This document shows, piece after piece, positions 8,003 to 16,767 of a DNA stretch of 64,000 nucleotides (the first letter of the stretch is position 1; each line of letters begins with the position of its first letter). The translations under genes and the position numbers were made by a program. The stretch covers positions 2,728,001 through 2,792,000 of the forward strand of contig NZ_CP126271.1 in the NCBI RefSeq assembly GCF_003234655.2, given 5' to 3'. The stretch is from Curtobacterium sp. MCLR17_007. GTDB lineage: Bacteria > Actinomycetota > Actinomycetes > Actinomycetales > Microbacteriaceae. Under the pieces are notes generated by a model, which had not been told where the DNA came from, did not search any database, and worked only from the letters and a program-made list of their open reading frames with translations.

Positions 8003-8553
8003 TCAGCCGACGCTCGCGTCGAGTGCGCGCCGCAGGTCGGCTTCGGACGGCAGCGCTCGCTGCAGTTCGGGCGGGAGGAGGTCGTAGCGGGCGACGCCGA
8101 CGGGCGCCGCGGATGAGCCGAGTGCGTACCGGACCACGGCGTCGCTCTTCCCCGTCACCAGCAGCAGTCCCACGGTCTCGGCATGTGTCGAGAGCCGCAT
8201 GCGGTCGTCCACGACGGTGACGTAGAACGAGAGCTGTGTCCCCAGGGCAATTGGTCAACAGCCTGTTGACCTCATGACGATTCTTCAGGCCACGCAGCTG
8301 CGAGCTGCCGCATGTCCTTCAGGTTCGTCGCCGAGAACCCCTTCACGTCCGGGAAGGCCCGACGGAGATCGCCCGCCAGGCGGGGCAGCACACCGCTCCC
8401 CCAACGCCCACGAGCCGACCGTTCGAGCAAGACGGAACCGATGGACCAGGAGAGGTGGATGAGTTGCGCGTTCGCGGCGAGTTGCACACGGCTCCGCGCG
8501 GCGCGGACCCTCGTGCTGATGAGCTCGAGCGTCTCGCCGTAGTCAGTCGGCAG
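8003..8553 (-). pseudogene. decayed DUF1016 (YhcG-type PD-(D/E)XK nuclease family) gene with internal deletion
   Basis: Two pieces of one family are left in order on the minus strand. Near 8553-8275: PTDYGETLELIST then LAANAQLIHLSWSIGSVLLE, GWGSGVLPRLAGDLRRAFPDVKGFSATNLKDMRQLAAAWPE, which is the DUF1016 N-terminal domain, ending in a stop at 8272. From about 8235 to 8003: LSFYVTVVDDRMRLSTHAETVGLLLVTGKSD, VVRYALGSSAAPVGVARYDLL, LPSEADLRRAL, which is the extreme C-terminus. The roughly 150-residue middle, carrying most of the nuclease core, is absent. A 19-bp palindrome (8253-8271) lies exactly at the junction. No start codon with an RBS is visible for either piece. Confidence 0.75.
8253..8271. 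repeat. 9-bp inverted repeat at the DUF1016 deletion junction
   Basis: GGTCAACAG (8253-8261) and CTGTTGACC (8263-8271) are perfect complements with one base between. The element is AT-richer than its surroundings and sits between the two surviving parts of the decayed DUF1016 gene, so it may mark the rearrangement breakpoint. Confidence 0.6.
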
Positions 8554-8704
8554 GGGTGATCGTCGGCCATCGTCCGAGCCTGCCCCGCGCAGCCGACGAG
8601 GACTGCATCGCCGGTATGCACGTCAGGCGCGATCACGATCGTCCCGCCGCGGGCACGATCCGCCCGACGCGAGTACCTTGCGCGGCAACGACGAGGAGGT
8701 CGCC

Positions 8705-9379
8705 ATGCCCTGGACAGCACACCCCGACGCCGCTCCGCCGGTGGTCGACCGCAGCGCGTTCGACCAGGCGCTCGCAGCGCAGGTCGACGCCGAGAAGGAA
8801 CTCACCCGACACGGCGACCGTGTGTCGGCCGCACGACGTCGGCTGCCGATGGTGCGGGTCGAGGACTACGCGTTCACCGGACCCGATGGCCCCGTCCACC
8901 TGTCCGAGCTCTTCGGCGACCGGTACCTGCTGCTCGTGCAGAACGTGATGTTCGCCCCGAGCTGGGACGAGGGGTGCCCGAGCTGCACGTGGGCCGTCGA
9001 CAACCTCCCCGCGGACATGGGCCGTCTGGACGACGAGGGCATCGCCTTCGCGATGATCTCGCAGGCACCGGTCGAGAAGCTCGACGCCTGGAAACGTGCG
9101 CGCGGGTGGCCGCACACCTGGGTGTCCTCGGGCGCGACCAGCTACCACGACGACTGGGGCTGGACGGTCCAGGACGACGACGGAGCGGACTTCCCCCTGC
9201 CCGGGTACTCGTACTACCTGCTGCGGGACGGCGTGCCGTACCTGACGTACGCGACGAGTGCCCGCGGGACCGAGGCGATCCTGCCGGTGGCGCACATCAT
9301 GGACCGAACGGTGTACGGGCGGCAGCAGGACTGGGAGGACAGCCCCGCGGGGTGGCCGCAGTACCCGACCTACGGCTGA
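8705..9379 (+). CDS. DUF899 thioredoxin-like family protein
   Basis: 224 residues; ATG at 8705 preceded by a good AGGAGG (8694-8699). DUF899 members have a thioredoxin-like fold; function is not established. Seen: AEKELTRHGDRVSAARRRLPMV (family N-terminal helix), LSELFGDRYLLLVQNVMF, and WDEGCPSCTWAVDNLPADMGRL, with a CPSC pair in the place of a redox active site. The later block APVEKLDAWKRARGWPHTWVSS is also family-typical. Stands alone between the decayed DUF1016 gene and the convergent dipeptidase gene. Confidence 0.85.
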   Translation: MPWTAHPDAAPPVVDRSAFDQALAAQVDAEKELTRHGDRVSAARRRLPMVRVEDYAFTGPDGPVHLSELFGDRYLLLVQNVMFAPSWDEGCPSCTWAVDNLPADMGRLDDEGIAFAMISQAPVEKLDAWKRARGWPHTWVSSGATSYHDDWGWTVQDDDGADFPLPGYSYYLLRDGVPYLTYATSARGTEAILPVAHIMDRTVYGRQQDWEDSPAGWPQYPTYG

Positions 9380-9423
9380 ACACCGGCACGGAACCCCCGG
9401 CGAGCCGACCCCGTCGCGACGTG

Positions 9424-10452
9424 CTACCGGACGAACACCGAGCGCGCGAAGCGCTCGTCCGTCGCCTCGAGCACGCGCAGGACGTTGCCGCCAGCGAGTG
9501 CCTCGAGGTCGGTCGCACCCCATCCGCGCCGCTCGAGCTCGGCCGCCAGCACGGGGTACCGCGACACGTCGCGCAGGTCCGGCGGCAGCACCGGTGTGCC
9601 GTCGTAGTCCCCACCGAGGCCGATGTGCCGGACCCCGGCGACCTCCCGTGCGTGCTCGACGTGGTCCGCGACGTCGGACACCGTCACGAGCGGCCCGTCG
9701 CCGACCGATCCCGCTGCCTCCCAGTCCGCCCACGCCCGCGAGACGAACTTCGGGACGAACGTGACCATCACGACGCCGCCGTTGTCGGCCAGTCGTGCGA
9801 GCACGTCGTCGGGGACATTGCGCGGATGGTCGTTGACGGCGATCGTCGACGAGTGGCTGAAGACCACCGGACTGGTCGCGACGTCGAGGGTGTCGCGCAT
9901 GGTCGCCGGCGCCGTGTGGGACAGGTCCACGAGCATGCCGATGCGCTCCATCTCGGCGACGACCTGCCGCCCCCGGTCGGTCAGACCCCCGTGGGCCCGA
10001 TCCCCCGTCGCCGAGTCCGCCCACGGGGTGTCGTCGTTGTGCGTCAGCGTCATGTAGCGCACCCCGAGCCGGGCGAAGTCGCGGAGCACTGCCAGGTCGT
10101 CGCCGATCGAGTGCCCGCCCTCGGCGCCGAGGAGCGACGCGATCCGGCCGGCGCCCGTCGCGGCCCGGACCTCGGCGGCGGTGCGGGCGAGTGCGAGGTC
10201 GTCCGGGTACCGCTCGACCATCCGGTGCACGACGTCGATCTGCTGCAGCGTCGTGCGAACCGGGTCCGGGTCGTCGGCGGGCACGAACACCGACCAGAAC
10301 TGCCCGATCACACCGCCCGCACGGAGCTTCGGCATGTCGGTGTGCAGCGAGTCCTGCTCGGTGTCGATGCCCTCGACGCCGGAGTCGTGGGACTCGCGCC
10401 GCTCCCAGGGCAGGTCGTTGTGGCCGTCGATCACCGGGAAGGGAAGCGTCAT
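9424..10452 (-). CDS. membrane dipeptidase (peptidase family M19)
   Basis: 342 residues, metal-dependent dipeptidase of the renal dipeptidase family, TIM-barrel amidohydrolase type. Zinc ligands by motif: DGHNDLPW near the N-terminus (His11, Asp13), the bridging Glu in LLGAEGGHSIG, and histidines in LVDLSHTAPATMRD and VVFSHSSTIAVNDHPRN. GLGGDYDG near the C-terminus supplies the last acidic residue. No signal peptide, so cytoplasmic here. The 10-nt gap to the exporter gene upstream suggests they share a transcript. Confidence 0.92.
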   Translation of the reverse strand: MTLPFPVIDGHNDLPWERRESHDSGVEGIDTEQDSLHTDMPKLRAGGVIGQFWSVFVPADDPDPVRTTLQQIDVVHRMVERYPDDLALARTAAEVRAATGAGRIASLLGAEGGHSIGDDLAVLRDFARLGVRYMTLTHNDDTPWADSATGDRAHGGLTDRGRQVVAEMERIGMLVDLSHTAPATMRDTLDVATSPVVFSHSSTIAVNDHPRNVPDDVLARLADNGGVVMVTFVPKFVSRAWADWEAAGSVGDGPLVTVSDVADHVEHAREVAGVRHIGLGGDYDGTPVLPPDLRDVSRYPVLAAELERRGWGATDLEALAGGNVLRVLEATDERFARSVFVR

Positions 10453-10462
10453 GCCATCGACG

Positions 10463-11518
10463 CTACAACGCGCCCGTCAGCGCCATGAGCCCCAGGCTCG
10501 AGCCGGTCACGACGAGCCAGAGCACCAGGCCGAGCACGAGGGGGCGGAAACCCGCGCGACGGAACCCGGCGATGTCCGTGGACAGGCCGATCGCGCTGAG
10601 GGCCACCGTGATCAGGAACGCCGCGACGGTCGAGATCACCGGGTGGACCGGTCCGGGCAGGACGCCGGTGGAGTTCACGGCCGCGGCGATGACGAACCCG
10701 GTCAGGAACCAGGGGACGAGCCGGGACACGCGACGGACGGTCCAGCGCTGCCGCGGCGTCGCAGACGCACCGGTGTCGCCGGCGGCGAGTCGCGCGGCGG
10801 CTTCGTCGCGCCGGCCGACCAGCCACGCCAGCCCGAGCACGATCGGGATGATCATGAGCGTCCGGACGAGCTTCACCACGACGGCGAAGTTCGCTGCCTG
10901 GGTGCCGTAGGTGCTCGCGGCCGCCACGACCGAGGACGTGTCGTTCACGGCGGTCCCGGCGAACAGCCCGAACGCGTGCTGGCTCATCCCGAGCGCATGG
11001 CCGACGACGGGGAAGACGATGACGGCCGCCACGTTGAACAGGAAGATCGTCGAGACGGCGTAGGCGACCTCGACCGACACGGCGCCGATCACGGGCGTCA
11101 CCGCGGCGATCGCCGACGCGCCGCAGATGCCGGTCCCGACACCGATGAGCGTGCGCAGGTTGCCGACGACGCCGAGCAGCCGGCCGACACCCCACGCCGC
11201 GAGCAGGCACACCACGAGGGTGCCGAGCATGACCGGCAGCGACTCGACGCCGACGCGGGCGACCTCGAGCAGCGACAGCTGCGCGCCGAGCAGCACCACG
11301 GCGAGCTGCAGCACGAACTTGCTGGCCGTCGTGATGCCCGGCTTGAGCGCGTCCGAGGGGCGACGCACCATCCCGATCACCGCACCGAGCACCACGCCGC
11401 TGACCGGCGCGCCGACGACGGGCAGGAACCGGCCGATGACCGTGGCGACCACGGCGATGCCGGTCGCGAGTGCGAGACCGGGGGCGAGCCTCCTGGCCGT
11501 TTCCGTCGTCGATGTCAC
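10463..11518 (-). CDS. YeiH/putative sulfate exporter family membrane protein
   Basis: 351 residues with ten or so membrane segments. The family signatures are present: LKPGITTASKFVLQLAVVLLGAQLSL, VGTGICGASAIAAVTPVIGA, and HAFGLFAGTAVNDTSSVVAAAS. The name 'sulfate exporter' is a database label for UPF0324/YeiH; transport substrate is not proven. A proposed link to sulfur compounds fits loosely with cysK-cysE 3 kb away but they are not in one operon. Divergent from the SRPBCC gene with only 32 nt between starts; the M19 dipeptidase follows. Confidence 0.85.
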   Translation of the reverse strand: MTSTTETARRLAPGLALATGIAVVATVIGRFLPVVGAPVSGVVLGAVIGMVRRPSDALKPGITTASKFVLQLAVVLLGAQLSLLEVARVGVESLPVMLGTLVVCLLAAWGVGRLLGVVGNLRTLIGVGTGICGASAIAAVTPVIGAVSVEVAYAVSTIFLFNVAAVIVFPVVGHALGMSQHAFGLFAGTAVNDTSSVVAAASTYGTQAANFAVVVKLVRTLMIIPIVLGLAWLVGRRDEAAARLAAGDTGASATPRQRWTVRRVSRLVPWFLTGFVIAAAVNSTGVLPGPVHPVISTVAAFLITVALSAIGLSTDIAGFRRAGFRPLVLGLVLWLVVTGSSLGLMALTGAL

Positions 11519-11550
11519 GGGACCATCCTGCCCTGCGCCAGGATCGGACC

Positions 11551-12006
11551 ATGACGGTTTCGTTCCGGGTCGTGACCGAGCTCGACACCACCCCCGAGCG
11601 CGCCTTCGCGCTCTCGCTCGACATCGGCGCGCACGAGCAGTCGATGGCCGCCAGCGGCGAGCGTGCGGTGAGCGGCACGACGTCGGGCACCATCGGTCTG
11701 GGCGAGACGGTCATCTGGCGTGCTCGGCACCTCGGTGTGGTCTGGCGCATGACCTCGCAGATCACCGCATCGGAGGCGCCGCACCGGTTCGTCGACGAAC
11801 AGGTGCGTGGACCGTTCGCCCGGTTCCACCACGAACACCGGTTCGAGCCGTCGGCGCGCGGCACACGGATGGTCGACACCATCACGTTCCGCGCGCCCCT
11901 CGGGCCGCTCGGGCGCCTGGCCGAGGTCCTCGTGCTCGGGCGGTACATGCCGCACCTCATCCGGCAGCGGAACGCGTTCCTGGCCGAGCAGGCGCGCGCG
12001 CACTGA
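11551..12006 (+). CDS. SRPBCC family protein
   Basis: 151 residues in a START/Bet v1-like helix-grip layout: an N-terminal strand (SFRVVTELDTTPERAF), several strands through ETVIWRARHLGVVWRMTSQITASEAPHRFVDEQVRGPFARFHHEHRFEP, and a long C-terminal helix (YMPHLIRQRNAFLAEQA). Such proteins bind hydrophobic ligands or modify them; no catalytic motif is visible. Resembles the cyclase/dehydrase-like SRPBCC group often annotated in actinobacteria. ATG at 11551, 32 nt from the divergent exporter gene, so the two may share a promoter region. Confidence 0.8.
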   Translation: MTVSFRVVTELDTTPERAFALSLDIGAHEQSMAASGERAVSGTTSGTIGLGETVIWRARHLGVVWRMTSQITASEAPHRFVDEQVRGPFARFHHEHRFEPSARGTRMVDTITFRAPLGPLGRLAEVLVLGRYMPHLIRQRNAFLAEQARAH

Positions 12007-12222
12007 GCGCACCCGCGGTGCTCGGGGCACCGGCGTCCTCGGCCCGCACGACCGCGGGCGATCGGGGTACACGCGTGTGTCGGCATGCCGTACCCCCGGA
12101 ACCCCCAAACGACCGGGATCCTGCAGAACACCCCCGATCAGGCGCACACTCGCCACACCGGAGATCACGTGCGTGTCATCGATGCCCACACTGTGCCTCT
12201 CCAGATCAGACAGGCGCCTCGA

Positions 12223-13491
12223 ATGGCCACGTCCCGTTTCCTCCGCCCCACGCTGATCGCCGTCACCGGCATCGGACTCGCCGCAGCGATGGCCCTGGCC
12301 TCCGGTTCCGCAGCGTCAGCGGCCACGGTCATCTCGGGGCCGGTGGACCTCGGGACCGCCGCGACCTACGGCGTCCTCGGCGCCAGCGCCGTCACGAACA
12401 CCGGGCCGACCGTGGTGAACGGCGACCTCGGCGTCTCGCCGGAGTCGTCGATCACCGGGTTCGGGGGCGCGCCGAACGGCAGGGTGACCGGCACCACGCA
12501 CCAGACGGATGCCGAAGCCGCCCAGGCGCAGCTGGACACCACGACCGCGTACAACGTGGCCGCGTCGCTCAGCCCCAAGCGGACCGGGCTCACCGAGCTG
12601 AACGGCCTGTCGTTGTCGCCGGGGGTGTACTCCGGGCCCACGCTGCAGCTGGCCAACAACGGCGCGCTGACCCTGGCCGGCAGCGCCGACTCCGTGTGGG
12701 TGTTCCAGGCCGCCTCGACCCTGACCGTCGGGTCCGGCACCCGGATCACGATCACCGGTGGCGCGAGCTCGTGCAACGTCTTCTGGCAGGTCGGCAGCTC
12801 CGCGACGATCGGGACCAAGGCCCGGTTCCAGGGCACCGTCCTGGCGAACCAGTCGATCACCGCGACGACCGGCGCCACCGTGGCCGGACGACTCCTCGCG
12901 AACAACGCCGCCGTCACGCTCGACTCGAACGTGATCACCGCGTCGAAGGGCTGCCCCGCACCGGGGTCGACCTCCGAGACCACCGGCCCCACCATCACCC
13001 CGGGCACCCCGGGCGACGGCACCGCCGGTCAGCCCTACTCGTACACGGTGACCGCGACCGGCACCCCGACGCCGACCTACAGCGCCGCGGGACTGCCCAC
13101 GGGGCTGACCATCAACGGCACCACCGGCGTCATCTCCGGTACGCCGACCACACCGGGGACGACGACCGCGACGGTGACCGCGTCCAACGGCACGGGGCCG
13201 GACGCGACGACCACCGTGTCGATCACCGTGCAGCCAGGCGCGGGCACCGTGACGCCGGCGCCCACGGCCACACCGACGGCAACGCCTACCGCTCCGGCCA
13301 CCACGCCGACGACCCCGGGCACGACACCGACACCGACACCGGCCGCCGGTCGTGGCGGCAACCGGCCCACCGGTGAACTCGCGTTCACCGGCACCGACCC
13401 GACCCTGCCCCTGGGCATCGCCGGGGCGCTCCTCGCCGGAGGCATCGCCCTCGCGGTCGTCACACACCGTCGTCGGGCACGCAGGGTCTGA
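12223..13491 (+). CDS. DUF3494 ice-binding-type surface protein with LAxTG anchor
   Basis: 422 residues, exported. Signal peptide about 1-33 (basic, hydrophobic, ASA-ATV cut). Residues 40-240 are a DUF3494 ice-binding-like beta-solenoid: TAATYGVLGASAVTNTGPTVVNGDLGVSP, LSLSPGVYSG, SVWVFQAASTLTVGSG, FWQVGSSATIG. Residues about 250-345 form a putative Ig/He_PIG domain (GQPYSYTVTATG, GLPTGLTINGTTGVISGTP). Then a Thr/Pro linker, an LAFTG sortase-like motif at 386-390, one membrane helix and RRRARR. It should therefore be covalently wall-anchored. Ice binding or adhesion is known for DUF3494 proteins; which applies here is open. An upstream in-frame ATG at 12085 lacks signal character. Confidence 0.9.
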   Translation: MATSRFLRPTLIAVTGIGLAAAMALASGSAASAATVISGPVDLGTAATYGVLGASAVTNTGPTVVNGDLGVSPESSITGFGGAPNGRVTGTTHQTDAEAAQAQLDTTTAYNVAASLSPKRTGLTELNGLSLSPGVYSGPTLQLANNGALTLAGSADSVWVFQAASTLTVGSGTRITITGGASSCNVFWQVGSSATIGTKARFQGTVLANQSITATTGATVAGRLLANNAAVTLDSNVITASKGCPAPGSTSETTGPTITPGTPGDGTAGQPYSYTVTATGTPTPTYSAAGLPTGLTINGTTGVISGTPTTPGTTTATVTASNGTGPDATTTVSITVQPGAGTVTPAPTATPTATPTAPATTPTTPGTTPTPTPAAGRGGNRPTGELAFTGTDPTLPLGIAGALLAGGIALAVVTHRRRARRV

Positions 13492-13529
13492 CCCAACGAG
13501 TCCCCGGCCCGTGCTGCTCAGGGCCACGC

Positions 13530-13545
13530 CGCCGGGCACCCGGCG
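13530..13545. terminator. hairpin between convergent ice-binding and sigma genes
   Basis: CGCCGGG (13530-13536) pairs with CCCGGCG (13539-13545) around two bases. It lies between the stops of two converging genes, so it could serve both strands. No U-tract. Confidence 0.45.
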
Positions 13546-13551
13546 ACGCGG

Positions 13552-14211
13552 TCACCGCCAGGGCGCGAGCTCCCGGTCGACCACCACGCGTGCCCGTGCC
13601 AACTGGCCACGCACGGTCGAGACCGGCACGTCGAGTTCGAGCGCGATCGCCTCGTAGCTGTGGCGCTCGAGGTGTCGCAGCTCCCAGCAGCGACGTTGCA
13701 GGGACGGCATGGCGTCCAGCACACGCTGCGCCGCCACGACGAGGGACGCCCGTTCCGCCACGGCCGCCGGGGCACGGTCGGTGGAGGCCGGCATCGAGTC
13801 GTCCAGCCCGGTCCGGCGCTGCGCCACGGAGCCCCGAAGCCGGTCGTAGCTGCGGCGTCGGACCGTCGTCAGGAGCCAGCTCGTGACGGCGGCACCGTCC
13901 GCCATGGCGCCCAGGTGCGTCCAGGCCGCGATGAAGGTCTCCTGCACCACGTCGTCCGCGTCGCTGGAGCTCCGCAGGATCCCGAGCGCGGTCGCACGGA
14001 GCAGTCCGGCGTTGCGCCGCACGATCTGCGCGAGCGCACGGTGGTCGCCTGCCGATGCACGGCGGACGAGCGTCCGGTCGGCGTCGCCAGCCGCGACACG
14101 GCTGAGGGCCACCGCAGGAGCGACCGCGCGCAGTCGCGCGGCAGGCCGGACGGGAGGGTCGGCGAACGTGAGCGGACCGACGAACGTTCGGTAGGGGACG
14201 GTGGTGAGCAT
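13552..14211 (-). CDS. ECF-type RNA polymerase sigma factor
   Basis: 219 residues. An N-terminal extension of about 45 residues (Pro/Ala/Arg-rich) precedes region 2, which shows DADDVVQETFIAAWTHL; region 4 has SYEAIALELDVPVSTVRGQLARAR. The same D-VVQETFI and PVSTVRG wording occurs in the sigma factor at 3388-3954, so the two are paralogues. No anti-sigma gene is next to it. It is divergent from the phospholipase C gene, and the intergenic region holds three GGGGACA half-sites, so a regulatory link is possible but unproven. Confidence 0.88.
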   Translation of the reverse strand: MLTTVPYRTFVGPLTFADPPVRPAARLRAVAPAVALSRVAAGDADRTLVRRASAGDHRALAQIVRRNAGLLRATALGILRSSSDADDVVQETFIAAWTHLGAMADGAAVTSWLLTTVRRRSYDRLRGSVAQRRTGLDDSMPASTDRAPAAVAERASLVVAAQRVLDAMPSLQRRCWELRHLERHSYEAIALELDVPVSTVRGQLARARVVVDRELAPWR

Positions 14212-14271
14212 GCGGGATCCGATCCTGGTGAGGCTGGTTGCGGATCCTTCGGAGTCACCGACGCCTGAGGT

Positions 14272-14304
14272 GGGGACAAGCGTGTCCCCAACAGAGGGGA
14301 CACG
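14272..14304. promoter_or_regulatory. three alternating GGGGACA half-sites between sigma factor and phospholipase C genes
   Basis: GGGGACA (14272-14278) is complementary to TGTCCCC (14283-14289), and CGTGTCCCC (14281-14289) is in turn complementary to GGGGACACG (14296-14304). The middle arm can pair with either neighbour. This fits a dimeric operator with an extra half-site, or mutually exclusive hairpins. It sits 61 nt upstream of the sigma-factor start and 130 nt before the phospholipase start. Confidence 0.5.
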
Positions 14305-14433
14305 CGACTGAGCGGCGACCCACGAGGACTCTCACGGGCGCGTCACGATTCCGTCACGTGGTCGCCACACCCGGTTCAGCACCCGTGACTGTCCTGGTCG
14401 AACGACGTCCCGTCCTCGACCGGAAGGCCCACC

Positions 14434-16605
14434 ATGAGCACCTCGAAGCCCGAACGCGGCGCACCCGCTGGCATCCGGGTCGCCGCTCCGCCACTGGCAC
14501 CGAGCGCGACCCACCCGAACACGGTGCGGCCCGGACTGAGCCGCCGCAGCCTGCTCCTCGGCGGAGCAGCGGCCATCGGCGCCGGGGTCGCCGCCGGCGC
14601 CGCGTTCGGCCGAGGTGCAGCGCCAGCCGCCGCCGCGACCGCCCGCAGGACCGGGACCGTGCGCGACGTGCGGCACGTGGTGGTGTTGATGCAGGAGAAC
14701 CGGTCGTTCGACCACTACCACGGCACGATGCCCGGGGTCCGCGGCTTCTCCGACAAGCAGGCGCTCGAGCTGCCGTCCGGGCAGGACGTCTTCCACCAGC
14801 CGGCGCCGGGCAGGACGGACGGTGGTGTCATGCTGCCGTTCCGGCTCGACACGACGAAGTACAACGCACAGAACGCCGGGGGTCTCGACCACTCGTGGGC
14901 CGGCGGCCACACGGCGTGGGACGGCGGTGCGTGGGACCGCTGGGTCGACGCGAAGAGCGCGCAGACGATGGGGTTCTTCACCGAGGAGGACATCCCCTAC
15001 CAGCGCGCACTCGCTCGCGCGTTCACCATCTGCGACGACTACCACTGCTCCGTGAACGGGCCGACGACGCCGAACCGCCTGTACCAGTGGAGTGCGACGA
15101 TCGACGCCGCCGGCGGACAGGGCGGTCCCGCGACGGACAACCCCGCGGACTACGAACCGGTCTTCCGCTGGGGCACCTACGGCGAACGGTTGTCGGGTGC
15201 GGGGGTGTCCTGGAAGACCTACGCCAACGACGAGGTCGGCGACAGCGGGAGCGACCCGTACGTCGGCGACTACGGCGACAACCCGCTGTGGCTGTTCCAG
15301 CAGTACCACGACGCGCTCGCCTCGACGGACCCGTCCCGCAGACAGCTCGCCGCGGACGCCGGGCTGCACGACGGCTGGAAGCCCAACTCCGGCAAGGGCC
15401 TCGACGTCGGCCACCTGCTGCACGACTTCGGACAGGACTGCGCGACGAACTCGCTCCCGACCGTCTCGTACGTCGTCGCCCCGTACGGATGGAGCGAGCA
15501 CCCGGCAGCCAGTCCGGACTACGGCGCGCACTTCACGAACGCGGTGGTGCAGGCGCTGTTCAGCAACCCCGAGACCTGGGCGTCGACGGTGCTGCTCGTC
15601 AACTACGACGAGAACGACGGCTACTTCGACCACGTCGTCCCGCCCTTCCCCGAACCCGGCACGCCGGACGAGTACGTCGACGGCCTGCCGGTGGGCATGG
15701 GCGCCCGCGTCCCGATGACCGTGGTGTCACCGTGGAGCCGCGGCGGGTGGATCGACTCGCAGGTCGCCGACCACACCTCGGTGATCCGGTTCCTCGAACA
15801 CGTGACCGGTGTGACGGAGCCGAACATCTCCGCGTGGCGCCGGACCGTCTCCGGCGACCTGCTCAGCTGCTTCGACTTCACCGCGCCCGACACCACCGTG
15901 CCCGGGACCGACGTCGTCCCGGACCTGCAGCAGACCGCCGCGCTCGTCGCCGCCGCGGACGCCGACGCGGCGAAGCCGCCCATCCAGCAGCCGGCGCCGG
16001 GCGCGCAGGTGATGCCGGTGCAGGAGACCGGCGCCGTCCGCCGACGTCCGCTCCCCTACCGCCAGCGCGCGGACGTCGCCGTCGACCGGACGTCGGGCGT
16101 GGTCACGGTGGTCATGGGCAACGACGGGTCGCAGGGGCTGTCCCACCTCGTGTACCCGAACTCTGGCCTGCCGTTCCGCGCCGTCCCGCACACGCTCGCC
16201 GCCGGTGCAGAGCAGCGGTGGACCTGGGAGACGACCCAGACGGCGGGGACCTACGACGTCAGCGTCTACGGGCCCGACCGGTTCCTGCGACGGTTCGCCG
16301 GCCAGGTGGTGCCCGGCGTGCGCACCGACGTGCCCCTCCCGCACGCGTCCGTGGAGCAACTGGCCGGCCGCCAGCCACGGCTGCGCATCGTGCTCGAGAA
16401 CGCCGGACGGCCCGAGGTGCGGTTCCGGGTCGCAGCCAACGACTTCGTGACGCACGGAGCCACTGCCACCGCGGGCCACGGGGGCAGGACCGCCGTCGAT
16501 TGGCCGCTCGACGCGTGGGGGTACTACGACGTCATCGTCACCGCGGACGCCGTGCCCGGGTTCCGCTACCGCTTCGCCGGCCGCGTCGGCGGCCCGCGGA
16601 GCTGA
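14434..16605 (+). CDS. Tat-exported phospholipase C (phosphocholine-specific type)
   Basis: 723 residues. Twin-arginine signal LSRRSLLLGG (Arg37-Arg38) followed by an Ala/Gly-rich hydrophobic stretch, so folded export through Tat. The catalytic phosphoesterase domain opens with HVVVLMQENRSFDHYHGTMPGVRGF (ENRSFDHY at 88-95), typical of bacterial phospholipase C and acid phosphatase AcpA relatives; NYDENDGYFDHVVPP and the VVSPWSRGGW, DHTSVIRFLE blocks follow. The last 180 residues hold two DUF756-like beta domains, the usual tail of these enzymes. Expected action: hydrolysis of phospholipid head groups outside the cell, possibly for phosphate scavenging or plant-tissue attack. Divergent from an ECF sigma factor gene. 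Confidence 0.9.
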   Translation: MSTSKPERGAPAGIRVAAPPLAPSATHPNTVRPGLSRRSLLLGGAAAIGAGVAAGAAFGRGAAPAAAATARRTGTVRDVRHVVVLMQENRSFDHYHGTMPGVRGFSDKQALELPSGQDVFHQPAPGRTDGGVMLPFRLDTTKYNAQNAGGLDHSWAGGHTAWDGGAWDRWVDAKSAQTMGFFTEEDIPYQRALARAFTICDDYHCSVNGPTTPNRLYQWSATIDAAGGQGGPATDNPADYEPVFRWGTYGERLSGAGVSWKTYANDEVGDSGSDPYVGDYGDNPLWLFQQYHDALASTDPSRRQLAADAGLHDGWKPNSGKGLDVGHLLHDFGQDCATNSLPTVSYVVAPYGWSEHPAASPDYGAHFTNAVVQALFSNPETWASTVLLVNYDENDGYFDHVVPPFPEPGTPDEYVDGLPVGMGARVPMTVVSPWSRGGWIDSQVADHTSVIRFLEHVTGVTEPNISAWRRTVSGDLLSCFDFTAPDTTVPGTDVVPDLQQTAALVAAADADAAKPPIQQPAPGAQVMPVQETGAVRRRPLPYRQRADVAVDRTSGVVTVVMGNDGSQGLSHLVYPNSGLPFRAVPHTLAAGAEQRWTWETTQTAGTYDVSVYGPDRFLRRFAGQVVPGVRTDVPLPHASVEQLAGRQPRLRIVLENAGRPEVRFRVAANDFVTHGATATAGHGGRTAVDWPLDAWGYYDVIVTADAVPGFRYRFAGRVGGPRS

Positions 16606-16646
16606 CCGCGACGGACCGAGCGGGACGCGGGCCGAGTCCTGTCCAG

Positions 16647-16691
16647 GGGTCCTCTGGATCGCGTCAGTCACTGACACGATCCAGAGGACCC
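16647..16691 (+). terminator. long hairpin after phospholipase C gene
   Basis: GGGTCCTCTGGATCG (16647-16661) is perfectly complementary to 16677-16691; inside the loop GTCAG (16663-16667) pairs with CTGAC (16671-16675). The structure begins 41 nt after the phospholipase stop, between two converging genes, and likely ends both transcripts. Confidence 0.7.
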
Positions 16692-16767
16692 AGCGGACGA
16701 CCTCGCCCGGCGGGCCGGCCGTGCCCCGGTCTCGGCGACGACCTGGGCGCGGCGGACAGGCCGGCAC

